A DNA stretch of 64,000 nucleotides from an uncultured Anderseniella sp. GTDB taxonomy: Bacteria; Pseudomonadota; Alphaproteobacteria; Rhizobiales; Aestuariivirgaceae. A program made the translations under genes and the position numbers. The notes under the pieces are model-generated. The model was not told the DNA's origin, did no database searches, and saw only the letters and a list, made by a program, of their open reading frames with translations. Below, one piece after another: positions 7,420-16,590 of this stretch. Numbering within the stretch: the stretch's first letter is position 1; each line of letters starts with the position of its first letter. The stretch is taken from contig CANKYU010000001.1 in NCBI GenBank assembly GCA_947488295.1, forward strand, positions 1,166,183 to 1,230,182. The letters are read 5' to 3'.

Positions 7420-9729
7420 ATGTCATCTCATGAGTCTGAGACCCCCTGGAGCGATATCAACAGCGGTGTCGTGCGTCATGCAATCCCGGTTGATCAACTG
7501 GGAACCGCTACAATCACGCCTGACGGTGACTTTGAGGCGGGCTCACATGCCTCTTTCACGCTGACCTACACGGCGGGTCTGTTTGGCATCGACGATTCCG
7601 GCAGCCTGCGGGTCTGTTTCCGCTTCGCGTCGGACCAGAGCAATCCCCAGTTCGATGATCCCACCGGTCCGAATTACACCACGGTCGAGGCCTCAAACGG
7701 CGCTGTTCTGCAGGTGCGCTGGGACCCCAAGGCGAATGTGCGGCCCTGGGACCGGACATTGTGGATCAAAGTAGTCAAAGGCTACCTGACCGAAGGCGAT
7801 ACCATCACCATCCGTTTCGGCGTGACTGATCACGGCGGCCCCGGCATGCGCCTGCAGACCTTCTGCGAAGACACATTCGAATTCCGCGTGCTGGCGGACC
7901 CGATTGCCACGTTCAACTTCCAGCCGCTGCCGGTTCAGCCGATGATTGCGATCGTTCCAGGTGCGCCGGAACGCTTCATCGCCGTGCTGCCGACCCGACG
8001 GCGGGTGAACGAAGAGTTCGCGTTGAAACTTAAGGGTGAGGACAAGTGGGGCAATCCTTCGAACAAGTGCGACACGCAGCTGAGAGTTGAGGCAGATGGC
8101 ACAATTCACGGACTGCCGGAGACCGTGCACCTGAAACCGGGCGAGTTCAAAGTCGAAGTTCCGGGATTGTCTGTTTCTGACGCGGGGCGAGTTGCAGTGC
8201 GTCTTGTGGATGAAGACGGCAAGGTTGTATCCTGCTCGAACCCGCTGATGGTCGAGGACACGGACCTGGTGCATTTCTGGGGCGACGTGCACGGGCAATC
8301 AGAGGAAACCATCGGAACCGGATCAGCGGATCAGTATTTCACCTTCGCCCGTGAGCTGGCATTTGTGGATGCCTGTGCCCACCAGGGCAATGATTTTCAG
8401 ATTACCGACGCGTTCTGGGCGGAACTGAATGCACTGACTGCAAAACACGATATGCCGGGCAGGTTCGTCGCTCTTCCCGGTTATGAATGGTCCGGCAACA
8501 CATCGCTTGGCGGCGACCGCAACGTCTTCTTTCCAACCGATGACCGCATCATCCGGCGCTCGTCGCACGCCCTCATTGACGGGGGCGACACCCAGGGCAC
8601 CGATGCACTGACCTGTCAGAAATTGTTCGAAGACCTGGCGCAGAACAAGGAGTGGGATGTCGTCATGTATGCCCACTGCGGCGGGCGTTATGCTGATATT
8701 TCCGTGGCCCATGACGGTCGGTTTGAAAAATCGGTTGAAGTGCATTCGTCATGGGGCACTTTTGAGTGGCTTCTGCATGATGCTTTCAAGCTGGGCTATC
8801 GTGTCGGGGTTGTAACCAACTCCGATGGTCACAAGGGACGCCCGGGCGCGAGCTATCCTGGAGCCGGCAAGTTTGGCGCCATTGGCGGCCTGACCTGCTT
8901 CGTGATGGACAGTCTTGACCGGGAAGCCCTGCTGGATTGTATGCGCAAGCGCCGGCATTACGGCAGCACTGGCGGTGCCAATGGCCGGATGATCATTGAT
9001 GTGGAAGGCACGTTCAGCGATGCCGGCACCGTGTACCACGATGATCCGGCGCTGTTTGAAAACGCTGCAGGCACGGCTTCGACCAAAGCCCTGATGGGGG
9101 ATATCGTGCATCTGCCGTCAGGTGAAATGGAGTTGAGTGTCGCCCTGGAAACCACGTCACCGATTGAACGGGTGGATGTTTTCAACGGTGTGGACCTGAT
9201 CGAAACCATACGGCCATATGATGATAGCGACCTCGGTGCGCGTATACGGGTTCAGTGGGAAGGTGCGGAGTATCGTGGGCGTTTCCGGGAAGTGATCTGG
9301 GATGGCAGCGCCGTGATTTCCGGAAACACTGTAACGGCAAGTGCCGCGATAAATTTCCTGAACCGTGACAAGACGCTGGACCGTGACGGCAACAAGCTGT
9401 CCTGGAAGGCGCTGACGACCGGCAATTCCGGCGGGTTTGAGCTGGTTCTTGAGACTGCGCAGGACGGCACGTTAGGGCTCGATACCCCGCTGGTGAAATT
9501 TGAGACAGCAATTTCTGAGATCGGCCTGGAGGACACCGTCCATGACGCGTCGGGCGAACTTCCCCGCTTTGTGAAGGTCTACCGTCTGCCGGATGAGAAC
9601 AATCATCGCAGCTTCAGGTTCAAGCGCAGGATTGACCTGAAGAACTCGGGCGATAACCCGGTTTATGTCCGCCTGACGCAGGAAGACGGCACCCGTGCAT
9701 GGACCAGTCCCATCTATGTGTATCGGTAG
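7420..9729 (+). CDS. PHP/DUF3604-like putative metal-dependent hydrolase
   Basis: 769 aa, no signal peptide. The N-terminal 270 residues look like all-beta domains (two Ig-like segments, about 20-170 and 180-275). From about residue 285 a PHP-like metal core starts: DLVHFWGDVHGQSEETIG (compare WGDLHxHT in DUF3604 proteins), then DACAHQGND, PGYEWSG, MYAHCGGR, VEVHSSWGTFEW and VTNSDGHKGRPG, each giving His/Asp ligands. The C-terminal 200 residues again look beta-rich. DUF3604 proteins are poorly characterised putative phosphoesterases or metal hydrolases. The gene stands 115 bases after the hydratase beta gene, in the same orientation, so it may belong to that operon, although the RBS is weak (AAAGGA). 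Confidence 0.7.
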   Translation: MSSHESETPWSDINSGVVRHAIPVDQLGTATITPDGDFEAGSHASFTLTYTAGLFGIDDSGSLRVCFRFASDQSNPQFDDPTGPNYTTVEASNGAVLQVRWDPKANVRPWDRTLWIKVVKGYLTEGDTITIRFGVTDHGGPGMRLQTFCEDTFEFRVLADPIATFNFQPLPVQPMIAIVPGAPERFIAVLPTRRRVNEEFALKLKGEDKWGNPSNKCDTQLRVEADGTIHGLPETVHLKPGEFKVEVPGLSVSDAGRVAVRLVDEDGKVVSCSNPLMVEDTDLVHFWGDVHGQSEETIGTGSADQYFTFARELAFVDACAHQGNDFQITDAFWAELNALTAKHDMPGRFVALPGYEWSGNTSLGGDRNVFFPTDDRIIRRSSHALIDGGDTQGTDALTCQKLFEDLAQNKEWDVVMYAHCGGRYADISVAHDGRFEKSVEVHSSWGTFEWLLHDAFKLGYRVGVVTNSDGHKGRPGASYPGAGKFGAIGGLTCFVMDSLDREALLDCMRKRRHYGSTGGANGRMIIDVEGTFSDAGTVYHDDPALFENAAGTASTKALMGDIVHLPSGEMELSVALETTSPIERVDVFNGVDLIETIRPYDDSDLGARIRVQWEGAEYRGRFREVIWDGSAVISGNTVTASAAINFLNRDKTLDRDGNKLSWKALTTGNSGGFELVLETAQDGTLGLDTPLVKFETAISEIGLEDTVHDASGELPRFVKVYRLPDENNHRSFRFKRRIDLKNSGDNPVYVRLTQEDGTRAWTSPIYVYR

Positions 9730-9745
9730 CGTGACCCGTCATCCT

Positions 9746-10642
9746 TCAAACAGAAGGGCGTGAGCGACCGCCTGCTGCAACCGCGCTCACAAGTTTGACG
9801 TGCATTTCGTCAATCACACGGGTTCTTGCACTGTCATCACGGCTGACGAGCCCCAGTTGCCTTATCGGGGCCTGAGGCCCCAGTGACAGGCGCTTCAATG
9901 GCAGCTGGTTCATGGCCGGAACGCAGCTCCTGGGGGCTATGGAGACGCCGAGATTGCACAACACCATGCTGGAAATGGCTTCCAGTCCCTCCAGTTCCAT
10001 GGTGTCGTTCACTTCAATTTTCTGAGCCTGCAGCCATTGTTCGATCATCATGCCCACAACGGCATTTCTGGAAAACCGGATGAACGGATTGGTTTGCAGG
10101 AGATGGACAGGATCGTCGCTCTGGGTTTCTGTGGATGCCAGAAGCTGCATGGGTTCAGCCGCGATGTCCTGCCAGTTCAGCCTGCGGGGTAAAAGGTTGG
10201 GTTTGGAAACGATGGCGGCATCGAGATTTCCCCGTTCGACCTGAAGCATCAATTCATTGGTCAATCCGGGGTGAACGCTGACGTGCAGGTCGGAGAACTC
10301 TTCCTTGAGCCTGGAAATGGCAGTGGGGATCAGCCCTGTCAGGGTGGTCGGAACGGCACCCAGCATCAGTTCTCCGCGCAACCCGTCATCACCCAGTACA
10401 GACGGCACCAGCGCATCGTACGCAGCCACGACTTCACGGGCCTTGCTGACCAGCGCCCGGCCGGTTGGCGTCAGCACGGGCGTGCGTCTGGTCCGGTCAA
10501 AGACCGCCAGCCCCCATTCTTCTTCCAGGGTTTTCATCTGCTGGCTGACGGCCGCGTGGGTTACGAAAACAGCATCGGCTGCCGCACTGAAGGTGCCGTT
10601 TTCTTCCACTGCGATGAGTGTTCTCAATACGCGAATAGACAT
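9746..10642 (-). CDS. LysR-family transcriptional regulator
   Basis: 298 aa. The N-terminal winged helix-turn-helix (about residues 1-60; [20 protein letters not shown] and [19 protein letters not shown]) is a textbook LysR domain, followed by a coil and a periplasmic-binding-protein-like effector domain (about 90-295). It is transcribed divergently from the tctCBA transporter genes across a 168-bp spacer, the normal position for a LysR protein that controls its neighbour in response to the transported organic acid. It converges with the DUF3604 gene with only 16 bases between the stops. Confidence 0.92.
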   Translation of the reverse strand: MSIRVLRTLIAVEENGTFSAAADAVFVTHAAVSQQMKTLEEEWGLAVFDRTRRTPVLTPTGRALVSKAREVVAAYDALVPSVLGDDGLRGELMLGAVPTTLTGLIPTAISRLKEEFSDLHVSVHPGLTNELMLQVERGNLDAAIVSKPNLLPRRLNWQDIAAEPMQLLASTETQSDDPVHLLQTNPFIRFSRNAVVGMMIEQWLQAQKIEVNDTMELEGLEAISSMVLCNLGVSIAPRSCVPAMNQLPLKRLSLGPQAPIRQLGLVSRDDSARTRVIDEMHVKLVSAVAAGGRSRPSV

Positions 10643-10810
10643 GGGCTCTGTGTGACGTAATTTTTTCTTTCAGTCCATGTTATATTTTGTCACTTTGTGC
10701 AACGCTGACTTAATAATATGTTTTCTGAACAAGTGATGGGTTGCCAGATTGGCTGCCTGCGACAACGATAGCCGTGACGTACAGATCACAGCACCATGAG
10801 GGAGTAAGAG
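10643..10810 (+). promoter_or_regulatory. divergent lysR-tctC control region
   Basis: AT-rich spacer between divergent genes. A possible promoter toward tctC is TTGTCA (10687-10692) with TAATAA (10711-10716), 18 bases apart. LysR sites (T-N11-A) must lie here, but several weak candidates exist and I cannot choose one. The tctC ribosome site is GAGGGAG at 10798-10804. Confidence 0.45.
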
Positions 10811-11788
10811 ATGAAATTCGCGAAGGCTGCTTTTGTTGGGGCGATTGCCCTTGGGATCACTGCAACCGCGGCTTTTGCCGAGTATCCGGAACGCCCGATC
10901 AACATGATCATTCCTTATGGTGCAGGTGGTGCAACTGACATTTCTGCGCGCACAATCGCCGAACCACTTGGTGCTGCCGTCGGCAAGCCGCTGGTGATGT
11001 CCAACGTTACCGGGGCAGGTGGTGCCACCGGTTCTGTTGCTGCTCAAAACGCCAAGGCTGACGGGTACACAATGCTGTTTGCACGCGTCGGCTCGCATTC
11101 CGTCAATCCTGCGATGAAAGCGACTTTGCCCTACACGCTGGATGATTTCCGCTTCGTCACCGTCTACGAAATCAATCCGGTTGCCTGCGCAGTGACGCCT
11201 GCCTCGGGGATCAAGTCGATGGATGAGCTGATTGCCAAGGTAAACGAAGGCGGTGTTGCGTACAGTTCTTCAGGCGTTGGGTCATTGCTGCATATTGCAG
11301 CTGCCATGGTGCTGAAAGAGTTCGGCGTGGAAAAGCCACTTGAGACGGCGACCCACATTCCGCAAAAGGGCGGTGGTGCCGCAGCAACTGCCGTCCTGAA
11401 CGGCACGGCGACCTTCCTGTGCACCAACTCATCGGCCCTGGCCAGTTTCGTCTCCAACGGCCAGTTGGTGCCGCTGATGGTCACCACGCCAAAGCCCGTG
11501 GCCGGATTTGATGCGCCAACCGCGGCTGACCTCGGCAAACCGGCCCTGGAGAAGCTGGTTGGCTGGACCGGCATTGCAGGACCAAAGGGGCTGCCGGATG
11601 ATGTCGCCGAAAAGTGGGGGACCTGGATGGCGGCCGCAACCGCCGACGAAGGCTTCCGCAGTAAAATGGAAGCGCGCGGTTCCGTCATTGAATTGATGAA
11701 CCCGAAAGACGCCAACGACTTTATCCGTGGCCAATACGAGGTTTTCCGCGCTCTGGTTGACGAGCTCGGCATGAGAATCGAGGGCTGA
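10811..11788 (+). CDS. tctC: tripartite tricarboxylate transporter substrate-binding protein (TctC/Bug family)
   Basis: 325 aa with a clear Sec signal peptide (basic start, hydrophobic core, cleavage after AFA near residue 23). The mature N terminus EYPERPINMIIPYGAGGATD is the Bug-family signature, where the beta-strand and PYGAGGATD loop bind a carboxylate of the ligand. It captures an organic acid in the periplasm for the TctB-TctA membrane pair encoded next. Bug proteins bind very different acids (citrate, glutamate, terephthalate and others), so the ligand is open. Confidence 0.92.
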   Translation: MKFAKAAFVGAIALGITATAAFAEYPERPINMIIPYGAGGATDISARTIAEPLGAAVGKPLVMSNVTGAGGATGSVAAQNAKADGYTMLFARVGSHSVNPAMKATLPYTLDDFRFVTVYEINPVACAVTPASGIKSMDELIAKVNEGGVAYSSSGVGSLLHIAAAMVLKEFGVEKPLETATHIPQKGGGAAATAVLNGTATFLCTNSSALASFVSNGQLVPLMVTTPKPVAGFDAPTAADLGKPALEKLVGWTGIAGPKGLPDDVAEKWGTWMAAATADEGFRSKMEARGSVIELMNPKDANDFIRGQYEVFRALVDELGMRIEG

Positions 11789-11813
11789 TCTTCCTCCCTA
11801 TCTAGCCCAAACA

Positions 11814-11840
11814 GGCGTCGGACCATCCTGGTCCGGCGCC
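11814..11840 (+). other. hairpin between tctC and tctB
   Basis: A 12-bp stem (GGCGTCGGACCA 11814-11825 with TGGTCCGGCGCC 11829-11840, one G-T pair) and a 3-base loop, with no long T-run after it. It probably stabilises the tctC end of the mRNA or attenuates read-through, so that binding protein exceeds permease. This is inference from position. Confidence 0.6.
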
Positions 11841-11861
11841 TTGTCAACAGCGGAGGCGGCC

Positions 11862-12353
11862 ATGGAAGACAGAAGTATCCAGATACAGCTTGGTATCGGC
11901 GCTATAGCCGCATCCGTGTTTCTGATTGCCATCGCCATTCCGTTCTGGGTTTCCAGTCCCAGCAATGTACCAAACATCATCCTGTCGCCGCTGTTCTGGC
12001 CCAATGTCCTGTCGGCCCTTACCGGACTGGTCGGCGCAGGCCTGATCCTCACATCCCTGGCCCGGCCGCGCCCGGAACATCCTGCCAAATTAGATGTGGA
12101 TGACCGGCCGGCTGCTTTCAGGAGGTTGGCAATCATGGCCGTTATCATGACGGCGACGGTGCTGGTCATGCCCCGGCTTGGCCTGGTGTGGACTGCCATG
12201 GTGACTTTTGTCGCAACGGCCTTTCTGGTGAAGACAAAGCACCCGAAAGCGGCGGTGGTTTGCGCGGTGCTGATCCCGCTGGTGCTGTACGTGTTTTTTG
12301 CCCATATTGCCGGCGTTGCCATTCCGCAGGGTGACTTTGTGAGGCTGCCATGA
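11862..12353 (+). CDS. tctB: tripartite tricarboxylate transporter small membrane subunit (TctB)
   Basis: 163 aa. The ATG at 11862 has GGAGG at 11852-11856; the upstream TTG at 11841 lies in the arm of the hairpin and is less likely. Four hydrophobic helices (about residues 8-28, 42-62, 84-104 and 108-145) match the TctB family. It forms the small membrane component with TctA. The stop overlaps the tctA start by four bases (ATGA). Confidence 0.88.
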   Translation: MEDRSIQIQLGIGAIAASVFLIAIAIPFWVSSPSNVPNIILSPLFWPNVLSALTGLVGAGLILTSLARPRPEHPAKLDVDDRPAAFRRLAIMAVIMTATVLVMPRLGLVWTAMVTFVATAFLVKTKHPKAAVVCAVLIPLVLYVFFAHIAGVAIPQGDFVRLP

Positions 12354-13852
12354 GTTTCATCGACAGCCTTCTCGCCGGCTTGCAACTGGTGGGCAATGTC
12401 GAGGCCTTCCTGGCGCTGGGGCTGGGCGTTGCCATCGGCGTCATCGGCGGAGCCATCCCCGGCATGTCTGCCACCATGGCAGTTGCCCTGACCCTGCCGT
12501 TCACGTTTTCCATGTCACCGATTACCGGGATATTGCTTCTGCTCGGGGTCTACAAGGGCGGCATATTCGGCGGGTCGATTCCGGCCATTCTGATCAAGAC
12601 ACCGGGCACGCCGGCATCGTCCGCAACGGTGCTGGATGGTTATCCGATGGCGGAGAAGGGCCAGGCAGGCAAGGCGCTTGGCATGGCCCTGTGGGCGTCG
12701 TGCACGGCAGACCTGATCAGCAATCTGGCCCTGATATTCTTCGCCGGGTTCCTGGCGTCGTTTGCGCTCAGTTTCGGGCCACCTGAATTCTTCACGCTGA
12801 TCCTGTTCTCGCTGACCATAATCGCAGGCGTGTCGGGGGACAGCTTGCTGCGCGGCGCGCTGTCGGCGATGCTGGGCCTGCTGCTGGCAACCATCGGGCT
12901 GGATCTGGTCTATGGCACCAACCGCTTCACCTTCGGCAACCCGAACATGATGGGCGGGCTGAACTTTATCGCCGTTCTGATCGGACTGTTCGCCATTCCG
13001 GAAATACTGAGCATGGTCTGGAACCCGAGCTCGCATGATGGCGTCGCCCGCAGTCTGGGTAAAAACAAGGTGACGTTTCAGGAGTATAGACGATCCTTCA
13101 AGTCGATTGTGCGCGGCAGCTTCATCGGGGTGTTTCTTGGCTCGATTCCGGGGATCGGTGCGGCACCTTCAGCGTTTCTGTCATACTCGGAAGCCCGCCG
13201 AAAATCACCCAACAAGGAGAATTTCGGCAATGGCGAGATAGAGGGGGTGGCAGCATCGGAGGCCGGCAATAACGGTGTCGCAGGCGCAACGCTCATCCCG
13301 CTGCTGGCGCTGGGTGTGCCGGGCGATGTGATTACCGCGATTATCATGGGCGCCTTCATGATCCACGGGCTGCAGCCCGGGCCGATGATGTTCGTCCTGA
13401 ATGTGGACGTCATCTACGGCCTGTTCATCGGCCTGATTGTGAGTTCAGTGTTCCTGTTCTTCCTCGGCTCGGTGGCGATCAGGGGGTTCAAGTATGTGGC
13501 GGATATCCCGCGCGGTGTGCTGTTTCCGGCAGTGCTGATCCTGTGCGTCTATGGTGTGTTCGCGGTCAACAACAACATTTTCGATGTCGGCGTGATGTTT
13601 GCGATGGGCGGGGTCGGCTTCGTCATGATGCGCTACAAGGTACCGGCCGCGCCGTTTCTGATCGCCTTCATTCTGGGCCCGTTGCTGGAGGACAATTTCC
13701 GCCAGTCGATGCTTATGTCGGGCAGTTCAGGGTGGGTGCTGTTCCGCGGTCCCATTACCTGGTTCTTCTGGACACTTACTGCGATCACCGTGTTTGCGAT
13801 TGTGCGCGCCGGGATCAGGGCCACCCGGCAACCATCTGTCCCCACACCCTAG
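12350..13852 (+). CDS. tctA: tripartite tricarboxylate transporter large permease (TctA)
   Basis: 500 aa, about 12 membrane helices. Strong family motifs: GVAIGVIGGAIPGMSATMAV near the N terminus and its pseudo-repeat GVFLGSIPGIGAAPSAFLSY in the second half, both with the GxxPG loops that define the TctA fold, plus GIxGG-type KGGIFGGSIPAILIKTPGTP. It is the proton- or sodium-coupled channel unit for the acid bound by TctC. It is translationally coupled to tctB and lies 21 bases before the ThDP enzyme. Confidence 0.95.
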   Translation: MSFIDSLLAGLQLVGNVEAFLALGLGVAIGVIGGAIPGMSATMAVALTLPFTFSMSPITGILLLLGVYKGGIFGGSIPAILIKTPGTPASSATVLDGYPMAEKGQAGKALGMALWASCTADLISNLALIFFAGFLASFALSFGPPEFFTLILFSLTIIAGVSGDSLLRGALSAMLGLLLATIGLDLVYGTNRFTFGNPNMMGGLNFIAVLIGLFAIPEILSMVWNPSSHDGVARSLGKNKVTFQEYRRSFKSIVRGSFIGVFLGSIPGIGAAPSAFLSYSEARRKSPNKENFGNGEIEGVAASEAGNNGVAGATLIPLLALGVPGDVITAIIMGAFMIHGLQPGPMMFVLNVDVIYGLFIGLIVSSVFLFFLGSVAIRGFKYVADIPRGVLFPAVLILCVYGVFAVNNNIFDVGVMFAMGGVGFVMMRYKVPAAPFLIAFILGPLLEDNFRQSMLMSGSSGWVLFRGPITWFFWTLTAITVFAIVRAGIRATRQPSVPTP

Positions 13853-13873
13853 TTTGGTTCAAAGGAAGTTTTC

Positions 13874-15487
13874 ATGAGAGGTGCTGACCTTCTGGCACAA
13901 ACGCTTGCCGCTGCCGGTGTGAGCAGGGTGTTTTCGCTGTCCGGCAACCAGATCATGCCGGTCTATGATGCGTGCCTGGATGTAAATATAGAGATCGTGC
14001 ACACCCGCCATGAGGCGGCCTGCGTTTTCATGGCCGATGCCTGGGCGCAACTGACCGGCGAGATCGGTGTTTGCCTGGTAACTGCGGCCCCTGGCGCAAC
14101 AAATGCGCTTGGGCCGTTGTATACCGCCCGCCAGTCCGAAAGTCCGGTGTTGTTCCTGACCGGCGACGCTCCGCTGGCGCAGGATGGCCTGGGGGCGTTT
14201 CAGGAACTGGACCAGGTGGCAATGACGGCGCCTGTGACCAAGCTGTCATTGCGGTCCACAGACCCCGGCAGGCTTGGGTTCGATACGGCAACGGCAATCC
14301 GGACCGCTATGTCCGGCAGGCCGGGACCGGTGCATGTTGCATTGCCGTTTGATGTGCTTCAGGCAGATGTGAACGGAGCTGATGCGCCCGGTGCGCAGGC
14401 GTTCCAGCCGCAGGTTCTGGAACCGGCGCAGAGTGATGTGAAGTCTGTCGCTGATGCGCTTGCAGCAGCCAATGCACCGTTGGTGTTGTGTGGGCCAGCG
14501 ATGAGTTTTACCCGCTACGGCGCACAACTCTCAGCCCTGGCGGCCGCGGTAGATGCGCCGGTCGTGGCCATGGAAAGTCCGCGCGGTCTGAAGGATCCCT
14601 CGCTGGGTGATTTCGCAAAGGCTCTGACGAAAGCTGACCTGGTAGTGTGCCTTGGCAAGGCGGTGAATTTCACACTCGGATTTGGCAGCACCGCCGTCTG
14701 CTCACCAGCCTGCAAGTGGATTGTCATTGACGCCGAAGCCGAGGAGCGTGAACGGGCGCAATTGAACCTTCAAGACCGATTGAGCCTCGTCATTGACGCC
14801 GATCCAAAAGCTGCCGTGGCTGCCCTTGCTGAACAGGGGTCTGGTAGCGTTGCCCGCAATGCATGGCGTAGCGAAGTAGCCGGGCACATAGCCGCGCGAA
14901 GCTATTCGGCCAGTGATCTGAGCGCAGGTGACAGAATAACATCGGCACTGCTGTGCGCCGCCGTCCAGCGCCGGGTGGAAACTGCCACGGAAAGTGTCGT
15001 TATCAGTGATGGCGGTGAATTCGGGCAATGGTCGCAGGCCGTTACACGTTCTGATCACAGGATCATCAACGGGCCGGGCGGTTCCATTGGCGGTGCGCTG
15101 TGTTACGGGGTGGCTGCAAAGCTGGCGAAGCCCGATGCCACGGTCTTTGCCCTGATGGGGGACGGGACGGTCGGTTTTCATCTGGCTGAGTTTGAAACGG
15201 CTGTGCGGGAAGATACCCCGTTTGTTGTGATCGTCGGTAATGACGGACGCTGGAATGCCGAACACCTTATCCAGGTGCGTGACTATGGGCCCGACCGATT
15301 GATTGGCTGCAGTCTGAGTGACGCGCGCTATGACGAGGCCGTCAGGGCGCTGGGAGGCCATGGCGAATACGTTACTGACCCTGCCGAACTGGATGGTGCG
15401 CTGGCGCGCGCGGTGAATTGCGGCAAGGTGGCATGTGTGAACGTAATCATTGACGGCGTTCCGGCGCCCGCCGGGTCGGCTCATTGA
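13874..15487 (+). CDS. thiamine diphosphate-dependent enzyme, acetolactate synthase-like
   Basis: 537 aa with the three-domain ThDP decarboxylase layout: PYR domain (1-170) with the catalytic glutamate in TRHEAACVFMADA, a central domain (180-320), and a PP domain with the ThDP/Mg motif GDGTVGF ... GNDGRWN (about residues 431-460). Overall it resembles acetolactate synthase large subunits and the wider 2-oxoacid decarboxylase/carboligase group. There is no regulatory subunit gene and no ilv neighbour. Its place 21 bases after tctA suggests it acts on the imported acid or a 2-oxo product of it. The reaction is not known. Confidence 0.8.
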   Translation: MRGADLLAQTLAAAGVSRVFSLSGNQIMPVYDACLDVNIEIVHTRHEAACVFMADAWAQLTGEIGVCLVTAAPGATNALGPLYTARQSESPVLFLTGDAPLAQDGLGAFQELDQVAMTAPVTKLSLRSTDPGRLGFDTATAIRTAMSGRPGPVHVALPFDVLQADVNGADAPGAQAFQPQVLEPAQSDVKSVADALAAANAPLVLCGPAMSFTRYGAQLSALAAAVDAPVVAMESPRGLKDPSLGDFAKALTKADLVVCLGKAVNFTLGFGSTAVCSPACKWIVIDAEAEERERAQLNLQDRLSLVIDADPKAAVAALAEQGSGSVARNAWRSEVAGHIAARSYSASDLSAGDRITSALLCAAVQRRVETATESVVISDGGEFGQWSQAVTRSDHRIINGPGGSIGGALCYGVAAKLAKPDATVFALMGDGTVGFHLAEFETAVREDTPFVVIVGNDGRWNAEHLIQVRDYGPDRLIGCSLSDARYDEAVRALGGHGEYVTDPAELDGALARAVNCGKVACVNVIIDGVPAPAGSAH

Positions 15488-15513
15488 ATGAACACACCAG
15501 GGACCTGCAATCG

Positions 15514-15831
15514 CTATTTGCGTTTCTGCTGTGACCGGGCAGCCAGCACCGCACTGACAAGGTCCTCGGGAACGTCTGCCAGTGTGTCGGCGGTTTGAGC
15601 GTCCAGTACATCACGCGTGACGGACATCGCTGACCGGTAGGCAGCCAGATAGTTCCGGCACTCCCGGCAGACGGCCAGGTGTAATTCAAAAACCCGCCTT
15701 TGCCCGGGGCTCAGACTGCCGTCGAGATAGGAAATTATGAAGTCCTCGAATTCGGCACAGGTGATCATCAGAGGCAACCTGAACATGATGCTTCTGATGC
15801 GCTGGCGAACTGAACGGGGCATGATGTTCAC
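15514..15831 (-). CDS. anti-sigma factor, zinc-finger (zf-HC2) type
   Basis: 105 aa. The HCC zinc motif is visible: ITCAEFEDFIISYLDGSL, then LHLAVCRECRNYLAAY (H, CxxC), the domain that clamps ECF sigma factors. No transmembrane helix is evident after the zinc domain, so it is a soluble anti-sigma factor. Its start overlaps the stop of the sigma gene by four bases, a normal co-expressed sigma/anti-sigma pair. It converges with the ThDP enzyme gene. Confidence 0.85.
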   Translation of the reverse strand: MNIMPRSVRQRIRSIMFRLPLMITCAEFEDFIISYLDGSLSPGQRRVFELHLAVCRECRNYLAAYRSAMSVTRDVLDAQTADTLADVPEDLVSAVLAARSQQKRK

Positions 15832-16451
15832 AGACCTGCTCCTTCGAACAAGGGACTTAGAAGTTTCTTCAGTGCGGCGCGGGCGCGATGCAGCCTCACC
15901 TTGACGTTGGCTTCGCTCAGGCCGGTCATTTCGGCAACTTCGGACGTTGTCAGCTCTTCGATATCCCGGAGCATCAGGACGACACGGTAACTGTCCGGCA
16001 ACCGCTCGATACTCGCCAGCACCTGTTGCCTGCGGTCGGCGGACAGTAACATGGCTTCCGGGGTCCGGGCGATATCTGACAGCATGGATGGTTCATCGAT
16101 ACGGCAGCCGTCGCGGTCAAACTCCGGCAGCAATTCGTCAATCGGCTGTTCATTTCGCCGTCGCTGCCTGCGCAGGGCCATCAGGGCCTGGTTGACGACG
16201 ATCCGGTGCATCCAGGTCTTCAGCGCTGCATCGCCGCGGAACGTTTCCAGGTTCTTGAAGACGTTTGAGAAGGCGTCCTGTACCACATCTTCGGCACTGG
16301 CGCTGTCTTTCACGATGCGCTTTGCCACAGCCAGCATCCAGCCAAGATTGGCACGGACGAACTGTTCCGTTACCGCTTTGTCCTGGCGGATCATGGCGTG
16401 CGGTTTCTGCTCTGTAACGGGTGCCGGGTCTGAACTTTCGGGCAGTTTCAA
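15828..16451 (-). CDS. ECF-type RNA polymerase sigma factor
   Basis: 207 aa. Sigma region 2 is about residues 30-100 (NLGWMLAVAKRIVKDSASAE, DVVQDAFSNVFKNLETFRGD, LKTWMHRIVVNQALMALRR) and region 4 about 140-200 (IERLPDSYRVVLMLRDIEEL, SEVAEMTGLSEANVKVRLHR). There is no region 1.1 or 3, as in group 4 sigmas. It is divergent from the antiporter gene at 16591 and likely controls its own operon and possibly that antiporter; I could not identify a confident -35/-10 pair for it. The signal is unknown. Confidence 0.9.
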   Translation of the reverse strand: MKLPESSDPAPVTEQKPHAMIRQDKAVTEQFVRANLGWMLAVAKRIVKDSASAEDVVQDAFSNVFKNLETFRGDAALKTWMHRIVVNQALMALRRQRRRNEQPIDELLPEFDRDGCRIDEPSMLSDIARTPEAMLLSADRRQQVLASIERLPDSYRVVLMLRDIEELTTSEVAEMTGLSEANVKVRLHRARAALKKLLSPLFEGAGL

Positions 16452-16590
16452 GTCTCAGTCTCCACGCAGGCCGCAAGCGCATTATGTTTGATCTGAACAG
16501 CACAATCCAATTCACTGTAACTCTTTCGGGTTGACAGCATCCAACAAATATCTGCACGGCCCGCCACAATACGATGAAAGTCATAAAGCC

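Noticed and set aside
16531-16590. TTG start adding 20 residues to the antiporter
   Set aside because: The added part is polar with no ribosome site; the ATG at 16591 opens directly into the first helix.
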